In this document: positions 25,301 through 37,300 of the stretch, piece by piece | How the letters are laid out: each line of letters begins with the position of its first letter | How positions within the stretch are numbered: position 1 is the stretch's first letter | NCBI RefSeq assembly: GCF_014356525.2 | Contig: NC_052510.1 | Span: 20,920,532 to 20,984,531 of the forward strand | DNA: 64,000 nucleotides | Direction of reading: 5' to 3' | Origin: Nilaparvata lugens | Taxonomy: Eukaryota > Arthropoda > Insecta > Hemiptera > Delphacidae | Translations under genes and position numbers: made by a program | Notes under the pieces: model-generated | The model's database searches: none | Told to the model about the DNA's origin: nothing | Seen by the model: the letters and a program-made list of their open reading frames with translations, nothing else

Positions 25301-28300
25301 GAGAGAAGTTGGATGCCATTTCAGCTGCCAGTGCTTTCATTGGGGCAACGTACACTATCTGAAAACAACAATTCATCAATAAATTAACAGAAATGTTGGG
25401 ATTGCCAGAATAAAAATTCTACTTTCAATTTAAAAATGTTTGAATTGGAATTGAGCACCTACTTATAGCACTGATGATTTCTATTAGTAAGATAGCGAAT
25501 AAACATACAATAATGAATTAAGAATGTTTTATTGTCACAAACAAAATAATTGCATTGACAAAAGTCACTTTATATGGATACAATAACATTATTACTTTGT
25601 ATTCAAGTACACGTTATATATTATAATTACAAATTAAATTACAAATAGGCTACTTGAATATCTATTAAATAGAACTAAAATACTATGGATAAGAGTTACA
25701 GACCATCATTTCCTTGATTGAATAAAATGCTTTATTCTTCAACCATCTATTTATTGCTCTCTTAAAAGTATAAAGATCATAATTTCGTACTTCCAGTGAT
25801 AACCTGTTGAAAATTTTCACTCCTATATAGCAGTACATTTTTTGTATTTTTTGCATGCCTAGCACGGCCCAGATCAATCTGACTACCTGACCGTGTGTTA
25901 TGCTCATGAATGCTTCTCCTCAAATTGAAAAGATTGAAGTTCTGCTCTACAAATAAATATTTAACAATCCATAATGTAAATACAAGTGGCAATATACCCA
26001 TTGCCTAAGAAAAAAAAGGCTTACAGGACTCCCTCATGCACAGATTAAAGATGGCACGCATACCTCTTTTTTGACACAGAAACACCTCTTTTGCGCCACT
26101 GGAATTCCACCATTGCAATGTACCATATTGAAGGTGAGAGTGGAACAGTGCGAAATATGCGTTCAAGGTGAGACTAATTCTAGTACAAGATTTCAAATTC
26201 CTTAATAGAAATACAACTCTAGATAACCGAGTACAAATTATGAGAAAGCGAGCCAAATTTGAATTTTGAAAAAAAAAATATTCTGGCACTGGTAAAAGTT
26301 TAAACCATCTTGTATTAAATTTATAGAAATTGTTGCTACTTTAATTATTTGATTGTCTGATTGAATTGATTGCCAATAATTCCCGACTAATACACATTGA
26401 AATGGGAAAAATAGTATAAGGTTCAAGCCGCACGAAGCGTTTTTGCAGGAATTTTCATACGAGTCGGCAGGGCAGAGAGCTCTCCGATTTGCTGATTATC
26501 ATCTGATTACCAAACGCTAATCCAATCACCTGCCCTGCCGACTCGTCTCAAAACATCTGGAAAAACTATTCGTGTGTTTTTGCTCTAAAAGAGTCCTACC
26601 GTCTCGCAGTTAAAGATAAAGCCGTAAAGAGTATCTCTATGAATTTCTTGTAAATTTGTTTGGGATGAGTACATCAATTTTAAATCTATATTAATATATG
26701 TTATCTATGAATGAGCATAGTTTTCTATTAATTTATTATCATAAATAATATATCTCATACATGGATTAAGCATCCTCTGATGAGTGTTATACAAATAGTA
26801 TCTTACGTCACATGGACGGGAAGAGGCCTTTAGCAGGCGAGAATGATAATTCTAGTCGAGGCGTTAGCCGAGACTAGAATTTTATTCGAGTACTGCAAAA
26901 GACATTCACGTCCAAGTAACGTACAATATTTTTTGTCATTATAATCTAAAGAAGAATTATTGAGAAATAGAAAACATTACCTGCTTGTGCTGAAGCTACT
27001 ACAAGCATTCTATAAACATAACCTAGTTTACAAATTCAGAATCAGTAATTTTGCGGAAGTTGACAAAACTTCCACCTGGAGCGGTGAAGGTGGTTTTTTG
27101 TAGCAGTTTTGCTGTTCCTATTTCGGAACTAGGAAGCATACTCGACTGTAAAGAAAACATATTGTTTCATTACAGTAGAGTATGCTGTAATAAGAATCAT
27201 ATGTTTATTAATTCTGCAAACAGCTGTTTACCGGCTTGATTTCATGCATGGAAAACAGCTGAGATTTAATGACTATGACAAAATAGTCATTTGTGCAACT
27301 AGTGCGCAAAGTGACAGTTTGCTGCACCGAAAGAAACGTTAACGCCCGAGCCGTAGGCGAGGGCGGAATGGCTTCTTGAGTGCAGCAGAGGAACTTTGCT
27401 CACATATTTCACATTAAACTTTTCCTACAGTTACCATTGAATATGAGACGTGGTTGATTGAATGATTATAGGTAAAATGATGGCTGAAATCCATCAAATG
27501 TTTGTGTGTGTGATGCTGCTATTAATAACAACCTTAATTCATTCAAAAATTAATAATCCAATTGAAGTTGAAAATTCTCAGCCAATGTTCTCATTTTTAT
27601 TCATTCAAGAATCAGAAAAAATACAGATAGAACAAAAAAATTCGCATTCAAAATACACGCCAACAAGATGGCTGAACCGACAAGCGCGCGACCTAGCGGG
27701 AAGAATCGTACCTATGTTTGTTTCATCCAGCTACTGAAACAGGATTCAGAAATTTATACTTTTGCTCAAATTACCGAGAAAAATGCTCTAAGTAAACTGA
27801 AAAATATTTATAAAAATAACATAGACAACAGAGAATATTTATTGTAGTATTGTTATGTTTTTTATTATTTTTATTTATATGAATATCGAACGGTAATCAT
27901 TTAACCTAAAAATTCGAATTTTATAATGTATATTTGCTACTTTTCTCATTTCTTGCAGTTGAAATAATAATTATCAATAGAAAAGAACTATTATTTTATT
28001 ATTAAATGATGAGAATTCGTAAATGATGATTATTTAATTATGATTTAGATGAACATTATTCTTGTTTTGGATTTCTAGATTGGGATTTTATCATAAATGT
28101 AGGGTAGCCATTGAAATGATTCTTATCTAAATCTAACCACAGTCATTGTTACCAACTTAATTTTTGTTTTCGTGCACTAATCCTCCATATAACCCACCAA
28201 CTATTTTGTGTTGCCATGTTGCAAATCTGGAGTGCAGAAAAAAAATTTTCCCGCACTAGAGTGGAGAAGTGAATCTTTGGGTATTGTAATCAGTACAGGA

Positions 28301-31300
28301 ACAGCAACTTTCCGAGGTAGTTGAAGGAAAATATAATTGCTGCATTACCTTAAATTTGTCCTTTTGAATGACGCCCTCTTCGATGTTCTGGCGCAGTGTG
28401 TGCACAATAGTGAGCAGAGCCACATTCGTCTTTCCGGCTCCAGTCGGTGCACAAATTAACAGATTCTCGTTTGTGTGATAAGCGGCATCGAATACCACCG
28501 ACTGGATACGATTCAATTTTTGAACTCCTTTGAATGCCATTTGACCAATCTGTTTCAAAACGTAGAAATTCAAGTGTGTTTATTAAAATTTTTTTATTGA
28601 CATGCAACTATAAAAAATTCAATCCACTCACACTATAAATGCTCTTGGTGAGGGGAATGAACGGTTATCAGGGAGAGCCCAACTAAAACTCGGTGTAGTG
28701 TTGTCAGTGTGTTGGTTACCTTATAGTTACTGAAAGTAAAGTGCATGCTCTCTGATGATCAGGTTCGATTATAATCGAAGTATTATAATCGTTAACATAG
28801 AACGGATACGTAACCTTAAAATTCAATTTCATAAAATATAGTTGAATGATCTATCATGTTATTATAGCTGCCTTTACATTGGCTTATGATGAAATTTGGA
28901 ATTGATTAAAAATATAATATCATTTCAGATGAGTAACATCAAGATTTGAAAACATTTTTCAATTATTTTTCACATTGCAGCTGCATAAAAAGTCCGGAGA
29001 TATTCAGTTCATTCAATTCTGAATTGGATACCAACAAATGGGAGTGCCTCAGATCTGCGAGGTTTCAATTTGTCTAGTGTATGAAGATAACCTAGAAGGT
29101 TCTGTTCAATTGGGTCTTAAAGGTAAAAGGTTAGGTTGGGTTTAGGCTTTTCAATGGCAATATGTTGATATTATTTGGAATGTTTTGATAGTTTTAGATA
29201 ATAAACACGAATAACGAATTATGATTGACACCCAAACAAATGTCATATCTTTTATGGAAATTCTTGTAAAGAAAATTATACAAGTAATAATATTAATAAA
29301 TCACATTTCGAATAATCACCCGATAGACTTCATTACTGAAGAAATATTATTCAAAACATTTCTTCGAATGGAAGTTGAAATACAGATTAGTTGAATAAGA
29401 GCTTCAAGAATAGTTCTGGTTATTTTGAACTATAAGGAACAAAGTGTTTATTATATTTTTGATACATTTTTTCAAAGTGATTAGCCTAATCCAAATTTTG
29501 AATCTAATTGACCTTTCTAGTACAAAGAAGACAAAATCACTATTGAAGCTATTATTCAACTAATATAATATGTGTGTAGTCCTACTATTTAACTCAACAA
29601 AACGCAAAGAATACAGTACAGTACGATACAACTACTAATAAATTAAAAACTTTTCACAAAATAAATTCACTGATAATCAATCGCAATTTCTTGTAGTTGC
29701 GTTTACTTATTGATATGTGTTTAGTAGGATTTAGAACAAAAAACAGTTCTTACCAGCAGTAGCTTTAGCTTTGCTGAGAGAGTCATAGACATGTGGATAA
29801 TCATCTTTTTTAGGTTTAGCAGGCTTAGAAGATCCTGCTGAAGGCTTGGCAGTCAGGAGCGGGTTCACGACTGGGGCTGACAATTCTGCTATCCTACCAC
29901 AATCAAAATCAAATCATTATTTCATTGATTAAAAAAAATTAAAACATTTTAAAATTTAAATAATAATAATAGATGGATATGTTCAAATTTCATATCTCAC
30001 GAAATTGATTGCCCGATACACATGATAATCTTTATGATATATCTATATAGTATACACGTAGATATAAGATACACATTAAAACAAACAAAATATTATACTA
30101 ATATACATTACATACAATCCATACAGTTGTTACTAAGGTTTAAAGGTCTACCTAATACAAATTTCAACATACACAGGATAAAAATAATGAGTAGATAGAC
30201 AATAAACAAATTGTTATCCTTGTATATTATTATATCCTTGAACCAGCACACTGTGTTTTATACGCTGATGACGTGAGTATTTTATTGAAAAGTAACAGTC
30301 AGCATGATATGGAATCTGAAAGTAGAAGAGCTCTTCAGAAACTAGAAGAATGGCTGGCCTCAAATATGTTGGTACTAAATTACAATAGGACTATGCACAT
30401 TCCATTCAGGACGGCTTGGGAAGCAGTATTGGATACGAGAGATGGTAACATAGGTTCAGCAAACGAGGCAAAAGTATTTGGAGTAGTGCTGGACTCTGAA
30501 CTCTCCTGGCGACCTCATTTAGACCAGCTAAAAAGCAAACTCAACTCGGCAGTATTTGTTCTTAGAAACGTGAAGAAATTGCTGGATACAGGAACGGTTG
30601 GAAGTGTTTATTTTGCTGTGTTCCATTCTCTTCTTTCATACGGTGTTATATTTTGGGGCAATTCAAATCATGCAATACATATATTTAGGATTCAAAAGTG
30701 GCAGTTAGATTGATGGTGGGGTGAATCTATTAGAGCAAGTTGTAGAGATTATTTCAAAGAGTTAAAGATTCTCCCACTACCAGGTGTACATATATTTTGG
30801 AGGCTCTTTGTTTTTCAATGTTGTTTTCCATCACGAACTACTTATTATTAAATCACTTTTTGCAATTAGAAAAAACGACTAGCAGTCAGATATTTTACAA
30901 TAAATTAATTAATCACTCACTGTGAAAACCGTACACGTTGTCACAGTGAGTGATTAATTCATTTATTGAAAAATATCTGACTGCTAGTCGTTTTTTCTAA
31001 TAGCTCTTTGTTTTATTGATAAGAATAAAGATAGGTTTAATACAGGAGAGTTGTTCCACTCATATAATACCATATAATATAATTCATATTTCATTGCCAA
31101 CAAGCGTTAAGGCTCTTACAGGTGAAAAGTTTAGAATTAAGGTGAGGGAGGAGTTGTTGCAGGTTTGTTCTTACTCCAGTGAGGAATTCTTTTTGCATTA
31201 TGAAATGCAAAGATTGACGACTTGGATTATAATTGACAAATCCGTATACCCCTTTCGTAGGTGGTCAGTGGGATGAAGAATGAAAATGAAAACAAAATGT

Positions 31301-34300
31301 AAGATAAATGTAGACAAAAGATACAAGATTAAAGCTGGTGTAACACTAGGACACCAGGAATGAGGCAGACTTTCACTCCCTAATCGAATCTAATCCGTCA
31401 CTCTTGCTGCTGTTGAGCAAGTTGTGGAAGATTAGTTGTAATGCTCCTCATGAGTCTAGTACACCAGTCGAGACACCTTTGCGACACTAAAATACCGGCT
31501 GATTCAAAAAGGACCTTACAACTTTGAAAATTCATCTAAATCTTATTAAACAAGGTACACAGCTGGTTTTGGTGTTGTTTTAAACGAAAACACTTCAACT
31601 TTTTTTACCTTAAACTAAAGATGTTCTATGTGACTTCCGTTGGTTATCCTGCAGACATCCCAACGATAGTCGATTTCTTCCCAGAATCGCACTAGCATTT
31701 CAGGTGTAACTTGCTCAACAGCAGCGCAAATCCTTGCTCTAAGTTCAGGTAAAGTGGCTGGCAAAGGAGGTACGTACACCATATATTTTATGAAACCCCA
31801 CAAGAAAGAATCCTGCGGTGTTAGGTCTGGGGAACGAGGGGCCATGCAATTGGCGCATTACGGCCAATCCACTGATTTCTAGGAAGAAATCGACTATCGA
31901 TGTAGGATAAACAACGGAAGTCACGTAGAACATCTTTAGTTTGAGGTAAAAAAACTTGAAGTGTTTTCCTTTAAAACAACACCAAAACCAGCTCTGTACC
32001 TTGTTTAATAGGATTTATATGAATTTTGAAAGTTGTAAAGTCCTTTTTGAATCGGCCGGTACATTCCAGTTTGAAATTCTAAAAGCAGCGCTCTCGGTTG
32101 GTTCTCCAGTTGGAAGAGTGGTTGACTGAGGGCATCTTCACCAACTGACAGTTGAAATAATTCTCTGGTTTGAAAACAGTAGAAACCATCCATCTCTCAT
32201 TATCGTCCCTCCCATTAACCATGCACAAGATTGGCACATCAACCCTCACAAATCAATTCAAATATTATTACCCACAAACAAGCCCAAAGGTAATATAGAT
32301 AGGTAGATAATTACCTTTATTACATTTCAAAATATAGCAAGTGTTGCGGGCAAAGTTGATGCAATAAGAGCCCCCTCTTCTACTTGACTCAAAAATTAAT
32401 TTTGATATACGTATAATTCCCAGTAAAAATGGAAGTTAACAATAATGAAGGAAACTAATGATCCGCCAACCTTTTCGCCCTGAGCTCCATGATATCAATT
32501 TCCTCGTCACTGTCGTTGGCCTCCCTTCCTGCCGCCATCTTGTTGACCTTCTTCTCTTCTTTGCGCACCAGTTTTTTGAGCTGCTTCTCGTGCTCCGATT
32601 GCACCACTACTTGGCACCCGTAGGTGGGGCGCTTTGGCTCCACCGTTGCTGCCGCTGCTGCACATTTACAAGTATTGCAATCTCACATACAATTTGAAAT
32701 AACTTCTAAACAATGAGTTTTAGAAGAAAGTTGATGAACACATTGATGATATTATTTGAAGAGCCATTACATTTCAAGGCTAGCCACTAAGGGTGAAACA
32801 TGCATGCACATATACAGTCAATTTATATTGTTGTGTCATAGCGAGATACTTCAAACATAAAATAAAAATAATAATAACAATAAATAAACCACTGGAAAAT
32901 TGAAAATTATAATTATAGAAGAATAAATTTATCTCAAATAGAACAGCGAAGAAAGAAATAAACAACAAAAATAGGAAATACGAAAACCTAACCTCAAAAA
33001 TTTTTGCTTGAAGCGTTTCACTGTGATCACAGTCGACTGTGTATGTGCAAGAACGTTCTACCGTTAGTGACCGACCAGCCGAAGATATTGTTCCGAATAA
33101 TATATCAACATTAAGATTATTACATAAATAAAAATGATTATAATTCAATCTAACATTAAATTCTAATTATTACTTATAATAAGAATAATGACATGACATT
33201 TTTCATGGATGAAGCTTACAAATTCAATCAATTCATCCATCAAAGACGCATGTTTATTTATCTATTGAATTTAAAAAATATAATCAATCTAACATTAAAT
33301 TCTAATTATTACTTATAATAAGAATAATGACATGACATTTTTCATGGATGAAGCTTACAAATTCAATCAATTCATCCATCAAAGACGCATGTTTATTTAT
33401 CTATTGAATTTAAAAAATATATTCTTTAGAGCAGAATTAATAAAATGCAATAGAATTATCACGTATTTTCTCTATACTCTTTCAAGCAATACTTTTTAAG
33501 ATCAATACTACCTAAGATCAAGTTCGTTTGTAACGCTTAAAGTGAGCGGTACTTCGTTAGCTTGGAGTATAAAATAAATTAATTGCAATGTTGGAAATAA
33601 AAACTAATTAAGGAGAAGAAAACGTAACTTAGTGATCAAAAGGGCTATGTGTAGTTTAAATTGGAAAGAAAAATAGAAAATATCTATCTCGGGCTAAATA
33701 TATTTATAATTTCCATTGATAAATTTTGTTACCTAATTATTTCAATCTGAAACTGCCATTCTTGGTTATTCGAGCTAATAAATGTTGATGATGAAATAAT
33801 TACAGGATAGTAAATTATAAAACAAAATAGCTTATTCAACTCACCACTAACGAATTGCTTCTTATCTTCAAGGACGATGTTGGCTGTTATATCATTGCGG
33901 TGCTTCAATAAGGTTTGGATCAGCTCAAAGCTATCAAATCCTAACAGTTCAAAAAGCTGTAACAGACATCAATGATAATAAGTTGTTAGGCTATTCTACA
34001 GCATTACTTTTTCATATCCTGTCCCGATATTTCTTTCTGAAAATTCTACAGTTACTTTATTTCTGTATGAAAGATAATTTTTAAAATTCACATACTTGTA
34101 GCAAGTACAAATTGATCATCAAATTTACTTTTAATATTTATTAATATTTTTATTTTTGTAAACTGGTATCGTTACCTTGGAAGTCCTCTTTACCTAATGA
34201 ATAATGAATGATATCCGATTGAAAAATGCATTGAATACAATAAATTCAACTTGTTCTATAAAACGCTGTAACAAAAATTTGGCTTTCCTTCCAACAAAAA

Positions 34301-37300
34301 TAAAATTTCCAAATATTTTATTAAGAGTATCAACAGATCATAACACTGTAGCACAACTAATACTGTATCAGCTTCACTATTTGATCTTAATTCTGATATT
34401 TTCCAGCTATTTTATATTTATTTTTTCTAAAAAAGCAATACAGCTTTTTAAACTGTTGCCTGTACAAATATATCACACTATAGAATATATTATTCTAAAG
34501 TAATTTGCCTGTACAAATAAATCACACTGTAGAACATATTATTCTGAAGTATTAAGACTGATAACAGAAAATACTGTATCAAATTAATAGCAGAATAAGA
34601 ACCTATGAAAGTATGTAGGCGCAAGCAGCCTACAACATAAAATAGTAGCTGAAATTTCAATAGATTCTGAATAGATTTTTATCCACACCGCTTTCTACTA
34701 GCAATGCCAGTGTCGCTCTGGGCCATTCGGCTAGACTCAGTCGGCGTCTGGGGTGGGCCGCGATGGGGGAAGGGACGCTTCGTGTGGTAACCGTCAACCA
34801 CCCTATAATGAGGTCCACGTTATAATGACAGTGTAGGAAGATAGGAGAAAAGGGTTGCCAGATCTCAGCCTTGCCACCAAAACAGCTGTTACTGGTATAT
34901 CTGATGAATTTAACTGTTAATTATTGTTGAAAATAGTTAATCATATTTTATTTGTCAAGAAAATATATTTTTCAAAGATGTAATGATAAATTTTCATGAT
35001 TGAGATTAAATATTTTGTCAATTAGTTGAATTTCTACATTGTTGATAAACGTAGTGTCAACATCGCAATGCGTGTGTGAAGAGAATCCCCTTCATGGCTT
35101 CCATGTAATTAGCATTCGTTGCCTTGGCAACCCTTCAGACTGTTTGAAAAGTTTGTTATTTTGTTTTACGATTAGTATTAATGTTTTGTTTAAGTAAAGT
35201 TCAATACAACAGTATAATTTCTCATTTTATTTTAAACATTCTCAGTTCTTTACATTGGTGGCAGCGGTAAACAAAATGCCTAGAAAAAGGCAGATGGAAC
35301 CTATAATAGATCCGATCGTGAATTCTAGCTGTGAAAGGATGCATGAAGAGAGAATACAAACTCTGACAATAATAAGAGATTTTTCGCTACAAAGCCTAAT
35401 AAAATCATTTTCGGGAGAAGCAGGTGAGCAAAATGTTAAACAATTCACACAAAACATAAAACTAGTAGGAAAAGCTGGAAATTGGAAAGATGAAGATATG
35501 AAACTTATTTATAGGTTGAAAACAACCGGAGCTGCTCTAACTTGCCTAGAGGCACACCCGGAGCTATTAGATGAGGGTACAACATTTCAGGACTATGAAA
35601 GAATTTTAATACAAAGGTTTGAGGAAACATGCGACCCCGAAAGGTGGTTACTCACTCTTTGTAGCATTAAACAAAAAAAAAAGACGAAAGTGTTAAAGCG
35701 TTTGCTGATAGATGTTTACAAACGGCATTGAAGGCTATTCCCATGTCAGTAGACCTACAGGAAGCCGCTTGGGCAAAAGCACAAATAGAACGAACTGTTC
35801 TAACAGCATTTATACAGGGTCTACAAGGTGCTGTAGGACTAGATCTAGAAATTCACCCAGCTAAGAACTTAGAATCAGCAATTGAGACAGCTGAGAGAAT
35901 AGCTTTAGTAACCTCCAATCAACAGCAGGATGTGTTTTCAACAGTGTGATAATAGATTTCTAGATTCCTCTGGGAGGCACCGTGTTTGTTCTGTACAGAC
36001 ACGACAATTTATCTCTAATTATTCTAACCAACAAGCCAATACTTGCTTTGCTTGTGGAGGTAGAGGACACTTCGCCACGGACTGTGCTACCCAACACATG
36101 AAAGGACGTAATAAATTTGATAGGAGACCAATTGATAGAAAACATGCTTTTACCATTCCAGAGACTCAAACAACTAAAAGTCGGCAGAAATTCTGTTTTG
36201 TGTGTGGAGACCCACAGCATTCTGCTTATGCTTGTAAATACAGAGTTCAGAGTCCAGTCCAGGATTGGAATAAAGTTATTCATGCACAATCCATCAATGA
36301 CGACAGACGTAGATGGACCCCAAACGAATTGGGGCCGGGGGTTTCCCAGCTTCCCGAGTACACAGTTCCCAGTTTATCAACAGCCAAAAGTGGATTCTTT
36401 TTAAAGATGAGGATTGGCAAACAAGATAAGAACATGTTGATAGACACTAGGGCTGAGGTTAGTATACTCAAGGAGGCCATTCCAGGATCACAGTATACAT
36501 ACAGTATGGAAACTTGGCTAGTACCCTGACGCAAAAACCACCATCCTGTTAGGAAGCGCCGCATTGTAATAGTATCGATGGTAGGGTTCGGATCACTTTA
36601 ATGATCCGGATCAATTGATCTCGTTCACTGCCACGAGCCAATCAGAAGACCAGGATTGGAACTTCCCAAGGTCACGTGACGAGTTAGTATTTGCGTCATG
36701 TAAACAGCATTGGTTAGATAGGCGTTTGATTCCAAGTTTCCATTCTGTACCTATTCTGTGCCAGGATTACCTATGGCTATGACTAGTGAATCAATGATAC
36801 TAAGAGGAGTGACTGGAGACATAATAAAAATTAAGGGAAACCAGAGAGTAGATTGTGAGGCTGTACATGTGAACATCATGCATACATTTGTGGTGGCAAA
36901 CATTGATCTTTATGGAGATGGATTAATAGGCCTGGATGTACTGGATAAGTTGGGAGCTGTGGTTGATGTTTGTAATGGTGATGTTACTTTGCAAAGAGTT
37001 TATGCTGAAACGCTAAGTATAAGAAAAGGAACAAAGATGGTATCTATGAGTGAGGAAGATATCTTGAGTGAAGGACAGCAAAGGAGGAGTTGTTTAGAAC
37101 AAAAGGGTATTGAATCAACAGTTCGCCAAGATAATTATGTCGAAAGTGATAAGAACAATCAATGTAGTATACAGCCACAAGACCAAACAAAAGACAACCA
37201 TTGTGACCAATCCAGATGGAAAGGAGCACTCAGACAGTAAACCAGGAGGCAGAGTCAGGAATCAAACAATGAAAAGGGGAGATCAAACCCTGAACTCACA

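Noticed and set aside
27462..27737. 91-codon frame with a hydrophobic start, possible secreted peptide
   Set aside because: No family, no start context or splice support, and it is inside a repeat-rich ASCC3 intron.
28610..28660. Candidate missing ASCC3 exon reading PLTKSIYS before GTGAGT on the minus strand
   Set aside because: The open stretch is only about 11 codons before stops, has no acceptor, and does not match the expected linker.
32780..33148. 122-codon minus-strand hydrophobic frame
   Set aside because: AT-rich intron sequence with phenylalanine/leucine bias only; no conserved motif.
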